Below are positions 45,780 to 54,425 of a stretch of DNA of 64,000 bases, in pieces. This stretch comes from Levilactobacillus fujinensis. GTDB lineage: Bacteria > Bacillota > Bacilli > Lactobacillales > Lactobacillaceae. The position numbers and the translations under genes are program-made. Where the stretch lies: positions 62,001 through 126,000 of the forward strand of contig NZ_RHNX01000001.1 of NCBI RefSeq assembly GCF_003946335.1, in the 5' to 3' direction. Under the pieces are notes generated by a model. That model saw nothing but the letters and a program-made list of their open reading frames with translations. It ran no database searches and was not told where the DNA came from. Each line of letters begins with the position of its first letter. Position 1 is the first letter of the stretch.

Positions 45780-47126
45780 TCACTTAACCTCCTCATAGTC
45801 AACGTGCGTCCGAATATCATTCTCTGGAACCGTGATAGAAGCAATCGCAACGATCTTTTGCGTAATCGTCCGTACGCCACCACCGGCCGAGGGACCATTG
45901 GTATACAGTGATTTCACTTCACGAACAACTTCTTTAGCGGCCGCCAAACTACTCGTTCTAGCCGCAATCCGGGCACGAATTTCACTGACATGTTCTGGTA
46001 CCGGTAATACGCCATGATAGAGGCTATCGGCGCCAATATAATCCTCTTTAAATGCATCCACCGGAACCTTTAAGAGCTGCAGTCGCTTACGGACGATCTC
46101 AGTAGCCAGTTTAGCCTTGTTAAAGGCATTGTGACCACCATAGTTAATCCCACCTTCAGTGATATAGCCATCTTCATAGCCAACACTGACCTTTAAATCG
46201 CCCGTCTTAGCTCTCCCAGTGGCGCCCATCACGTGAATACCATCACCATCCTTTGCCGGTTCAACCTGCACGTTTGAAAAGTCAGCAATAACGTCTGGCG
46301 TGTAGTACTTAGTTGGATCTTGGATCTCGTAAATCAATTGTTCCTTAACTGTATCCGTACTCAGTAGTCCCCCGGTATCAGGGAGTTTATGTAACGTGAT
46401 GTCGCCCTCGTCCGTAACGTCAGCAAATGGGAAACCTAAGTTCCAAAGGTTTTCGACATCCTTATAGCCTGGATCGGCAAAATAACCTCCAGACACCTGA
46501 CCGGCACATTCCAGCAAGTGTCCCAGTAGTGTTCCCTTACCTAACTTATCGTAATCCGCAAAGTCCCAGCCAAATTCATGAATCAGTGGCGCCATAAAGA
46601 GTGATGGGTCAGCTACCCGTCCCGTAACCACAATATCTGCGCCTTGGTTCAAGGCTTCAACAATCGCTCTAGCACCTAAATAAGCATTAGCGGAAATGAC
46701 CTTCCGATTGAGCGATGAGAGTGGTTGATGATCCTCCATCATCTTATTTGCACCGTAATTACTCGTCTGATCAGTAATATCATCGCCTGATACGGTCGCA
46801 ATCTTCAAATGATGGATACCATACGCTGCAGCCATTTCTACGATTTTTTTGGTCGCCGCCACAGGATTAGCCGCACCCATGTTAGTAATCACTTTAGTTG
46901 GATGTGCCTTAATCGCCGGCAAGATTTTCTTAAACCGATATTCTAACAAATCATTATACCCAGCATTGGGATCAGCTAGCTTTTGATTTTGAGCAATGGC
47001 AATCGTTCTTTCTGCCAGACACTCAAAACAAATATAATCGAGGTTCCCGCGATTAATTAGGTCAATAGCAGGTTCAATTCTGTCATCAGCATAACCAGCA
47101 CCTGAACCGATACGAATCTTTTTCAT
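45780..47126 (-). CDS. AtuA-family (DUF1446) acyclic terpene utilisation-type protein
   Basis: 448 residues, DUF1446: RIGSGAGYADDRIEPAIDLI at the N-terminus, VTGRVADPSLFMAPLIHEFGWDF and LLECAGQVSGGYFADPGYKD in the middle, YGGHNAFNKAKLATEIVRKRL later. GGAGG precedes the ATG. Divergent from a LysR gene, with MFS and dehydrogenase genes beyond. AtuA belongs to a citronellol/geranyl pathway in Pseudomonas; in this genome a related organic acid is more likely. Confidence 0.88.
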   Translation of the reverse strand: MKKIRIGSGAGYADDRIEPAIDLINRGNLDYICFECLAERTIAIAQNQKLADPNAGYNDLLEYRFKKILPAIKAHPTKVITNMGAANPVAATKKIVEMAAAYGIHHLKIATVSGDDITDQTSNYGANKMMEDHQPLSSLNRKVISANAYLGARAIVEALNQGADIVVTGRVADPSLFMAPLIHEFGWDFADYDKLGKGTLLGHLLECAGQVSGGYFADPGYKDVENLWNLGFPFADVTDEGDITLHKLPDTGGLLSTDTVKEQLIYEIQDPTKYYTPDVIADFSNVQVEPAKDGDGIHVMGATGRAKTGDLKVSVGYEDGYITEGGINYGGHNAFNKAKLATEIVRKRLQLLKVPVDAFKEDYIGADSLYHGVLPVPEHVSEIRARIAARTSSLAAAKEVVREVKSLYTNGPSAGGGVRTITQKIVAIASITVPENDIRTHVDYEEVK

Positions 47127-47290
47127 TGTTGTGACCTCCTATTCAGTTTCTGGCGTAAGTATAGGACCTGAATTAAACCAATATCAAGGTCACTCAGACT
47201 ACGGAAAATGAAAATTCGTTTGAAAATTGGCGAGGCCGTTTGTGAATGTTATCCCAATGGGCTACGAGGAAATTTTACTTATTACTATAA

Positions 47291-47307
47291 TTCATATATC
47301 ATTTGAA
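47291..47307 (+). promoter_or_regulatory. candidate LysR box in the atuA/lysR intergenic region
   Basis: TTCATATATCATTTGAA, an interrupted dyad containing the T-N11-A pattern, lies 25 bp before the lysR start. Similar but weaker text (TATGAACAAATATCATA) lies near 48236, upstream of the MFS gene. Confidence 0.35.
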
Positions 47308-47331
47308 ATATAGATATATGGAGGTGGTTTG

Positions 47332-48213
47332 ATGAACATCACGCAGCTCACCTATTTCGTTGAAGTGGTGGCATCTGATTTCAATATTAGCGTGGCAGCA
47401 GAAAAAATACACGTCTCTCAATCGACCATGAGTAAATCCATTCTCACCTTTGAAGATGAGGAAAACGTCCGGCTCTTCGTCCGCCACGGAAAAAAGCTAG
47501 TCAGTTTAACTGCAGCTGGTCGCAAATTTTACCGCGATGCAAAACGGGTGATCCGCGACTATGACAACATGTTGACCAACGTTCATCACCAGACGGCGTG
47601 GGCCGGAAAGGTAAGGGTTGGTATCGCCCCAGCCGTACTTGTTGCTTACTTTTCAAATATTTTACCGCAATTTCGGTTGACCCATCCCGACATCAACATC
47701 ACAGTATCAGATGTCGGCGGCGAAAAACTACAACAAGACTTACTCCTTGAAAAAATCGACTTAGCCTATCCTGTTGCCCCCATCAAGTATGATTCTCTAG
47801 ATCAAAAAAGTTTGATTCTTGATTGTGGCGCTGCTGTTTTCAATCCTAAACTGGTTAACGTTCCTGATTCCCTAACCATTTCAGAACTACTCAAATTCAA
47901 ATTAGTTCTTCTCAACCAATCCTTCACCATCCGTGATCAGCTCGATTCCTTACTGAGCTATGAAAAAGAAACCCCGGACATCTTAATGACATCCTCTTCC
48001 GAGAGTTTTCTGCTAAACGCCTGTCGAACTTCTCCACTAGTCACCGTGCTTCCTCGAAGCATCTTACGTGGCTATCAAACGAATGATTTGAAGATCATTC
48101 CCCTCGAACAGTTAAGCTGGGAGCTGCTATCAACCATACTAAAGAAAAATGAAGATCCTCTAATCGCTAAAGTGCGGGACTACTTTGACTCAGCAATTTC
48201 TAAAATGGGCTAA
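47332..48213 (+). CDS. LysR-family regulator
   Basis: 293 residues: N-terminal HTH (LTYFVEVVASDFNISVAAEKIHVSQSTMSKSI) and periplasmic-binding-like effector domain from about 90. The ATG at 47332 follows GGAGG (a TTG one codon earlier is possible). Divergent from the AtuA pair and 218 bp upstream of the MFS and dehydrogenase genes, so it is the likely activator of both arms. Confidence 0.92.
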   Translation: MNITQLTYFVEVVASDFNISVAAEKIHVSQSTMSKSILTFEDEENVRLFVRHGKKLVSLTAAGRKFYRDAKRVIRDYDNMLTNVHHQTAWAGKVRVGIAPAVLVAYFSNILPQFRLTHPDINITVSDVGGEKLQQDLLLEKIDLAYPVAPIKYDSLDQKSLILDCGAAVFNPKLVNVPDSLTISELLKFKLVLLNQSFTIRDQLDSLLSYEKETPDILMTSSSESFLLNACRTSPLVTVLPRSILRGYQTNDLKIIPLEQLSWELLSTILKKNEDPLIAKVRDYFDSAISKMG

Positions 48214-48431
48214 TATATTTTTTAACGATAACACTTATGAACAAATATCATATACACTTACTCTATAAATAGCGCTGTACCTGGTTCGCCACTAGAAATG
48301 TAATTTTACGATACTTCCTTTACAACTTGATTACAGTTTCACATGTTGTTTACATCGGTTTCACCAGTTATTATGCAGTCAGCAAGAATGTAACCGCTTT
48401 TTTATTGTGAATGATTGGGAGATGACAAATT

Positions 48432-49679
48432 ATGCGTAAAATGCACTATGGTTGGTGGATTTTTATCAGTACTTGTGTGATTTCATTAGTCGGATTTGGG
48501 ATGGTTGTTGACACCATCGGTTTATTTTTCGAACCCGTTAGTGCTTCATTTCACATTAGTCGGGCTGGTGTATCCCTCATGGTCACATTTCAGAATATCG
48601 CCTGTGCGATCACGCTTCTATTCGCCGGAAAGATCATGGAAAAAATCAACATTCGTTTATTACTAACGACCTGCTTTACCGTTATTGGCTTAGGATTTAT
48701 TAGCTTAGCGTTCGCCCAAAGCGTCGTTCAATTCTACATTGTCTGGACCATTATTGGCATCATGCAACCATTTGCGCTAACGCTTTCCATCCCCGTACTT
48801 CTGGGGAACTGGTTCCAAAAATACTTAGGAACCGTGATGGGAATCGCGCTGGGCCTGTCAGCGATAGGGGGTACGCTCTTCAATCCAATCGTCAGTGCGA
48901 CAATTACTAACTTAGGTTGGCGTTCCGGCTGGATTCTTGAAGGTTTGATTACCTTAATTGCAATCTTACCATTCACCATCTTTGTCGTTCGCTACAAACC
49001 AACTGGCACGACGAAACCAGTTGGTTACGAAGAAAACAGTGCAGAAAACGCTGAAAATGTCTCCTGGCAGGGATTGTCATTCAAGCAAGCCTTACATACC
49101 CCCATGTTTTACCTGATTACTTTTGCCATGATTGCCCTGCAATGGGTTGCTGGCCTAGTTCAACACGTTTCGCCATACATCGTCAGCATCAACTTACCGT
49201 TGAATGTTGGCGCTACCGTCGTTTCTGGCATTATGTTGGGGGCCGCTGCCGGAAAAGTAAGTATTGGGTGGTTCTTAGACCACTTCAACAATCAAATGGT
49301 CATCATCCTCTATGCCATCTTTGGTATCACGGGCTGGTTAAGCCTGATGGTCTTTAGAGCACCCGGCATGCTAATTGGCTCTGGCTTCGTTCTAGGTCTA
49401 GGCCAAGGCATTATGCTAGTTTCCCTGCCTTACTTTATCCGAAAACAATTTGGTCCTAAAAATTACAACAATATTCTTTCGATCATTTCAATGTTTGGTA
49501 ACTTTGCGACTGCGATTGCCGTCTCCGTTGACGGGAAAATTTTCGACATTACTGGCTCCTATAATTTGCCATTAATGACTAACGGTGCCCTTTACGTCTT
49601 GGGTGGTGGTGCCGTCGTCATTTCCATCATTCTTTCCTATAGAGCAGTTACTGCAAGAAACAAGCTCAAAGAAGTCTAA
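48432..49679 (+). CDS. MFS transporter, oxalate/formate antiporter-like
   Basis: 415 residues with 12 membrane segments, related to the OFA/monocarboxylate branch (MHYGWWIFISTCVISLVGFGM start; GNWFQKYLGTVMGIALGLSAIGG in segment 5). GGGAG precedes the ATG. It lies 29 bp before the dehydrogenase gene; a monocarboxylate or hydroxy-acid substrate fits the cluster. Substrate unproven. Confidence 0.87.
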   Translation: MRKMHYGWWIFISTCVISLVGFGMVVDTIGLFFEPVSASFHISRAGVSLMVTFQNIACAITLLFAGKIMEKINIRLLLTTCFTVIGLGFISLAFAQSVVQFYIVWTIIGIMQPFALTLSIPVLLGNWFQKYLGTVMGIALGLSAIGGTLFNPIVSATITNLGWRSGWILEGLITLIAILPFTIFVVRYKPTGTTKPVGYEENSAENAENVSWQGLSFKQALHTPMFYLITFAMIALQWVAGLVQHVSPYIVSINLPLNVGATVVSGIMLGAAAGKVSIGWFLDHFNNQMVIILYAIFGITGWLSLMVFRAPGMLIGSGFVLGLGQGIMLVSLPYFIRKQFGPKNYNNILSIISMFGNFATAIAVSVDGKIFDITGSYNLPLMTNGALYVLGGGAVVISIILSYRAVTARNKLKEV

Positions 49680-49708
49680 CTTAAAATTCATTTTGGAGGT
49701 AATCAGCT

Positions 49709-50659
49709 ATGGAACTCAAACAAATCAAGACAATTGGTAACATTGGATCAGGGACTATGGGCCACGCAACCGCTTTGCAATTCGCCATGCACGGTTATCG
49801 CGTTAACCTACTCGACACCTCGGATGACGTGCTAGCTATGGGGATGGCCGCGATCAAACACGACTTAGAAACATTCAAAGCCGCTGGCATGCTCAATGAG
49901 GCCCCCGCGACGATTCTCGACCGAATTCATCCCACGACTGATTATCAAATTGCCTTAGGTGACGCTCAGTTTGTCATTGAATCTATTGTTGAAAAGTTAG
50001 AAATCAAACAACAAGTTTGGCAACAGGCAGAAAGCGTCGTCAATGAAGGAACCATCCTTGCCACCAATACATCCGGTCTGAGCCCTACCGCTATTCAAGG
50101 GGTGCTCACTCATCCTGAGCGTTTCGTGGTCGCCCACTTCTGGAATCCAGCACAGTTGATGCCCTTAGTCGAAGTCGTTCCCGGTAAGGCTACCACGACT
50201 GCTACCGTCAATTTAACCGTTCAATTAATGAATCACGTTGGTAAGCATGCCGTGGGCTTGAAGAAGGAATCACTGGGTTTCGTCGGTAATCGCATTCAAC
50301 TGGCTGTTCTACGCGAAGCTCTACACATTGTGGATGAAGGTATCGCCAGTCCAGAAGCCGTTGACGACATCGTGAAGTACAGTCTCGGCCGCCGGTGGAA
50401 CTTAGTTGGTCCCATCGCCAGTGCTGACCTTGGCGGACTCGACGTCTTTAAAAATATCAGCACCTACCTCTACGCCGACCTCGGAAACGATACCGGTACT
50501 GACCCCACCCTCGCCAAGAAGGTCGCCGCCAATGACCTCGGCTATAAAACTGGCAAAGGCTTCTATGATTGGCAAGGGACGCGTGGTGCCGATATGGTCG
50601 CCCAACGGGACAAAGATTTGCTGAACCAGCTTAGAACGGATCAGCAGCAATCCGATTAA
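49709..50659 (+). CDS. 3-hydroxyacyl-CoA dehydrogenase-family oxidoreductase
   Basis: 316 residues: NAD-binding NIGSGTMGHATALQFAMHG, catalytic-site VAHFWNPAQLMPLVEVVPG and the C-terminal helical domain with LGFVGNRIQLAVLREAL and YKTGKGFYDW. The HFWNPxxLxPLVEV form is commoner in relatives acting on free hydroxy acids (carnitine or L-gulonate dehydrogenases) than in beta-oxidation enzymes. GGAGG precedes the ATG. Confidence 0.87.
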   Translation: MELKQIKTIGNIGSGTMGHATALQFAMHGYRVNLLDTSDDVLAMGMAAIKHDLETFKAAGMLNEAPATILDRIHPTTDYQIALGDAQFVIESIVEKLEIKQQVWQQAESVVNEGTILATNTSGLSPTAIQGVLTHPERFVVAHFWNPAQLMPLVEVVPGKATTTATVNLTVQLMNHVGKHAVGLKKESLGFVGNRIQLAVLREALHIVDEGIASPEAVDDIVKYSLGRRWNLVGPIASADLGGLDVFKNISTYLYADLGNDTGTDPTLAKKVAANDLGYKTGKGFYDWQGTRGADMVAQRDKDLLNQLRTDQQQSD

Positions 50660-50691
50660 CCATTCTCATTTGTTTAAAATGGATTCTACAT

Positions 50692-50743
50692 TAAAACCGG
50701 CTTAATTCCGTCAGACCTAACCTCGGAATTAAGCCGGTTTTTA
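50692..50743. terminator. bidirectional terminator
   Basis: TAAAACCGGCTTAATTCCG and CGGAATTAAGCCGGTTTTTA are perfectly paired around a 14-base loop between convergent genes. Confidence 0.93.
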
Positions 50744-50763
50744 TACGGCTGTCGTCTCTATAA

Positions 50764-51651
50764 TTATGCGGTGAATGCGTCAACCAGAATTTGAACAAAC
50801 TGATCAAGAATCTGTGACCGCCACTTATTCTGTCGTTGGATGTAGACGGCCGTTAACGTTTCGTTCGCAAAATTTGTCGGTATAATCTGTAATTGGCCAG
50901 CATCCACTTCCGACTGTACCACGAACTTAGGGAGGTAGGCGATGCCCAAATTACTCATCACACTTTGCTTAACAGCTTCCACGCTACCAATTTCCAAAAA
51001 ATGTGGAAAAACAATATCCCGTTCAGCAATCGCTGCAGCGAACTTTTTTTGATAGATACTTTCTCTGTCGTCAGTGAGTAACGACACCCTCAGTCGTTGA
51101 TGCGGCGTCTGCAAGTTCAACGCCTGAGTATCCAGTAATGGACTGGCCACTAACACCAACGGAAACTCACCTAGCCGTTGCACAACTAAATTTTTGGCGT
51201 AACCGCCCACATCATAATGAATTCCTAAATCAACCGTACCGCTTGAGACCTTTTTGGGGATGGTAAAACAGTTTGCCATCTGTAAGGAAAGCTGAACACC
51301 CGGCGTTTGATTGTGAAATCTCTTTAGAATTGGCTGCATGCGATATGTCAGCAGTGTATCCGGAATCGCGATGCGCAACTCTCCACTCAGCGCATCGGTT
51401 GGTTTACCATAATTTTTCATCGCCGTCACGGTGCCGAGGACACTATCAATTGCTGGTAAAATGCTCTTTCCAGCTTGTGTAAGTACCATTTTACGACCAA
51501 CCTTTTCAAATAGTTGTATGGCAAGATCCCGTTCCAACTGCTGCATCTGAAATGTCACGGTCGACTGCGCATAATTTAATTTATCGGCGGCGGCTTGAAA
51601 ACTACCGGTTTCAACAATTACACGGAACGTTTTGAATGCTTTAATATCCAT
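50764..51651 (-). CDS. LysR-family regulator
   Basis: 295 residues, HTH at FRVIVETGSFQAAADKLNYAQSTVTFQMQQLERDL, CysL/CbbR-like effector domain. I chose the ATG at 51651 (GGAGTGG upstream). Divergent from an acetyltransferase gene; the targets are unknown. It could also act on the hydroxyacyl dehydrogenase gene next to it. Confidence 0.9.
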   Translation of the reverse strand: MDIKAFKTFRVIVETGSFQAAADKLNYAQSTVTFQMQQLERDLAIQLFEKVGRKMVLTQAGKSILPAIDSVLGTVTAMKNYGKPTDALSGELRIAIPDTLLTYRMQPILKRFHNQTPGVQLSLQMANCFTIPKKVSSGTVDLGIHYDVGGYAKNLVVQRLGEFPLVLVASPLLDTQALNLQTPHQRLRVSLLTDDRESIYQKKFAAAIAERDIVFPHFLEIGSVEAVKQSVMSNLGIAYLPKFVVQSEVDAGQLQIIPTNFANETLTAVYIQRQNKWRSQILDQFVQILVDAFTA

Positions 51652-51807
51652 GACGTTACGCCACTCCCATCTCACTCAGCCCAGAACAATCGAAAACATC
51701 GAATTATTATATTTAATGTTTCGATTAGACTGAATAATCATTTTCATTTAGTATATAGAGCGACGTCACGCTTGTCAATTTCATCTTACGAAAGAAGCTG
51801 CTAAACT

Positions 51808-52290
51808 ATGCAAATTAAGAGTTACACGCCTAAGTACCGTAACCAAGTGATTGCCCTCATCCTCTATCTTCAGAATTTTGATAATAAAGTCAACCTATCA
51901 CTTGAGGAACAACCCGACATGGCAAACATCACGACCCACTATCTAGAAAATCAAGGGGGCTTTTGGATTGCCGTCAATGACACGGACGACGTTGTCGGAA
52001 CGATTGGTCTCCTTCAAGAAGATAGCCACTACGGCGTCCTCAAGAAATTCTTCGTCCACCAGGATTACCGGGGAGCTGCTCACGGCGTTTCGCATCAGCT
52101 ATTTGCCACGCTGATTGCCGCAGCGACTCAAAATCATCTGCAACATATTCTTCTGGACACTCCGGCGGCTTGTCACCGAGCACACCACTTTTATCAGAAG
52201 AATGGCTTTATTGAAATTCCTAAATCTGCGGTACCCATTCACTACGATTATCCGGATCGTGAATCGTTATTTTTTATTAAAAATCTTTAG
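51808..52290 (+). CDS. GNAT-family N-acetyltransferase
   Basis: 160 residues; the acetyl-CoA motif is KKFFVHQDYRGAAHGVSHQLF (residues about 73-93), followed by the C-terminal HHFYQKNGFIEI typical of GNAT. GAAAGAAG precedes the ATG weakly. Substrate unknown. Followed by a terminator. Confidence 0.85.
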   Translation: MQIKSYTPKYRNQVIALILYLQNFDNKVNLSLEEQPDMANITTHYLENQGGFWIAVNDTDDVVGTIGLLQEDSHYGVLKKFFVHQDYRGAAHGVSHQLFATLIAAATQNHLQHILLDTPAACHRAHHFYQKNGFIEIPKSAVPIHYDYPDRESLFFIKNL

Positions 52291-52311
52291 CGCATTCTCT
52301 GGCTTTCTATA

Positions 52312-52365
52312 GGCTGGACAACCTTAAGCCAACCAGGTCTTCTAGCTTGGCTTAGGGTTGTTTTA
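52312..52365 (+). terminator. terminator after the acetyltransferase gene
   Basis: GGACAACCTTAAGCCAA pairs with TTGGCTTAGGGTTGTTTTA (one wobble). The following 52366-52640 has no convincing gene. GCTGGACAACC recurs at 52439, and a minus-strand frame of 60 codons (52545-52363) without a ribosome site may be a remnant. Confidence 0.7.
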
Positions 52366-52645
52366 CTGGACTTTAGTCGCTCTAAAATGCTTTTCGCTCC
52401 GAACACATGCCATGAGGGACGGGAAATCTTCGTAAGGGCTGGACAACCCCTTCCAGTTTTTAACAGACGTAACTTCCGTATTTAAGCATAGCAAGTCCAT
52501 CCAAAGAAGAATTGATCTTTTTCTATATCGCTTTTGCTCAAGCAATGAACCTTAGAATTCACTCATCTCAAAATTACAATCATTTTCACACAAAGTGAAT
52601 GATATCTAACACAATGTATTAAATTGTGCTTAATATTTCTGGCTA

Positions 52646-52680
52646 CCTTTTGTAAACTAGCCACAATTACTTACAAAAGG
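52646..52680 (+). promoter_or_regulatory. inverted repeat covering the ribosome site of the metallo-hydrolase gene
   Basis: CCTTTTGTAA (52646-52655) and TTACAAAAGG (52671-52680) are exact complements around a 15-base loop. The right arm contains most of the Shine-Dalgarno AAAAGGAAG. It may be an operator or an RNA hairpin hiding the ribosome site. Two further dyads lie at 52579-52604 and 52610-52628. Confidence 0.55.
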
Positions 52681-52691
52681 AAGTCTTCAAA

Positions 52692-53513
52692 ATGTCAGAA
52701 ATTAAAATTCACGTCCTTCACACCGGTCTAGTTCAAGTAGATGCCGGCCTCCCATTTCACGATCGTTTTCGAAATCCACTAGCCTTTACTGGCCTCTTCC
52801 GCTCCCATGTCAATCAAATAACACTCCCAGTTTCTAGCTATCTGATTGAACATCCCAAGGGACTAGTTCTCATCGATACCGGCTGGAATGAAGCTGTTCG
52901 AACCAGTCAATGGCGCGAGCTAGGACTTCAAGTAAAAATTAATAAAGCTTATTTACCGGCGGGTTGGTCAATTCGTGAACAGCTGACAACCCTCGGCTAT
53001 ACACCTAGTGACATCGATTACTTAGTCCTGAGTCACTTACACAGCGATCACGCAAGCGGTCTCCCACTTGTCAAAGACGCACATCACATCTTGGTCAGCA
53101 AGCCTGAATGGCAGGCCGCACAACATGACCGCCTCCGCTACATCCCCAAAATGTGGCGTGACGTTACTCTCCAAACCTTTGCTTATCAACCCAGTGAGTT
53201 GGGGCCATTTCACCAATCATTTGATCTCTTCAACGATAATTCTATTCAGTTTGTTTACACACCAGGACATAGTCGTGGATTAGCTGCCACTTTGATTCAT
53301 GGTGAGTCAGGCCACGAAGTCCTATTAGCTAGCGACACCGCCTATGCTCAAACCGCCATCGATCACCTTTATACGCCGGGAATCGTCATCAATCGTCCAC
53401 AGGCCCTACAATCAGTTGCTTGGGTTCAGCAAAAATCTCGCGAGCCACAAATACTAGAAACGCTGACTAATCACGATCCCCAGGTTTCTCCCCACACCAT
53501 TACTTTGGATTGA
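52692..53513 (+). CDS. metallo-beta-lactamase-fold hydrolase, N-acyl homoserine lactonase-like
   Basis: 273 residues with zinc motifs HLHSDHASG (about residues 115-123), the distal His in YTPGHSRG and Asp in LLASDTAYA: the arrangement of AHL lactonases and related quorum-quenching hydrolases. Cytoplasmic. AAAAGGAAG precedes the ATG. Its end overlaps the convergent TetR gene by 14 bp. The lactone substrate is conjecture. Confidence 0.85.
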   Translation: MSEIKIHVLHTGLVQVDAGLPFHDRFRNPLAFTGLFRSHVNQITLPVSSYLIEHPKGLVLIDTGWNEAVRTSQWRELGLQVKINKAYLPAGWSIREQLTTLGYTPSDIDYLVLSHLHSDHASGLPLVKDAHHILVSKPEWQAAQHDRLRYIPKMWRDVTLQTFAYQPSELGPFHQSFDLFNDNSIQFVYTPGHSRGLAATLIHGESGHEVLLASDTAYAQTAIDHLYTPGIVINRPQALQSVAWVQQKSREPQILETLTNHDPQVSPHTITLD

Positions 53514-54060
53514 ATTCGTTGGTGAGTAGCAGATTAAAGCTTTCGTTCATAAAAAAGCTGATTTGATCATCCAACCCATTTTCAAGCTCATAACAAATAT
53601 AGGTCATAGCACTAGTCGCATATATTTCTTGTAGATAGGCTAATGGTACCGGTAGTGTCACTGTCCTTTGATTTAAGTACCCCAGTATAGAGGACCGTAA
53701 TATTTGTTGGAAACTTTGGGTTAAATCGGCAGTACTGACGTGAATCCGCAATAACACTTGCAACTCATCTTTATATGGCAATAATGCCGTAACCAATGTT
53801 GTTAAAGATTGTTTTTCCAGAAAATCATCTTGTCGTTGCGTCATGATTTTCTGAAATCTGGTCGTATATATCATAACTTGCTTTTCTAGCCAATCAAATT
53901 TATCCAAATAATACTGATAGAAAGTAGAACGTCCAATTTGTGCTTCCTGACAAATCTCAGCTACTGATAGTCGCTCAAAAGTCTTTGTAATCAACAAACG
54001 ATAACACGTTTGATCAATCAAACGTAGGGTCTTAACAACCCGGCGATCAGTTTTTTCCAT
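53500..54060 (-). CDS. TetR-family regulator
   Basis: 186 residues from the ATG at 54060 (GAGGGAG upstream). HTH LSVAEICQEAQIGRSTFYQYYLDKFDWL, then an all-helical domain typical of DhaS-like TetR regulators. Convergent with the lactonase-like gene. No operator recognised. The gap 54061-54383 contains nothing else recognisable. Confidence 0.88.
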   Translation of the reverse strand: MEKTDRRVVKTLRLIDQTCYRLLITKTFERLSVAEICQEAQIGRSTFYQYYLDKFDWLEKQVMIYTTRFQKIMTQRQDDFLEKQSLTTLVTALLPYKDELQVLLRIHVSTADLTQSFQQILRSSILGYLNQRTVTLPVPLAYLQEIYATSAMTYICYELENGLDDQISFFMNESFNLLLTNEFNPK

Positions 54061-54383
54061 TATGATTACTCCCTCACCATTTCTTGAATTTTTACCTGCC
54101 ATCTCAAATTAATTCGTAGAAAACGACGTACTCCCCTATAGAACCTTGAGCCTGAGTAAATATAGTCCAGACTGCACGACGATTATCCTACCAATTAATA
54201 CCATGTTAGAACAAATTCAATATGAAGCAATCAGCCGTTCAAGTCCAATCCCTTCTGATTCCCTAACTGCTTCTTGCACGTTAACGCAATACTCGGTATA
54301 GAACTTCACCTCATACTGGCTGCTTTCGGCTTTAAACCGCGATTTCAACTACTACGGTCTCCAGTTAGTACCATACCCGATGC

Positions 54384-54420
54384 AAAAAAAATCGGCACGG
54401 ACGAACTCGTCCGGCCGAAA
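54384..54420 (-). terminator. terminator of the DHA2 exporter gene
   Basis: On the minus strand TCGGCCGGACGAGTTCGTCCGTGCCGA is a hairpin with one bulge, followed by eight T; right behind the stop at 54426. Confidence 0.9.
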
Positions 54421-54425
54421 ACACC

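Noticed and set aside
52363-52545. 60-codon minus-strand frame, possible transposase or gene remnant
   Set aside because: No ribosome site and no family that I can name with confidence; kept only as a remark on the intergenic region.
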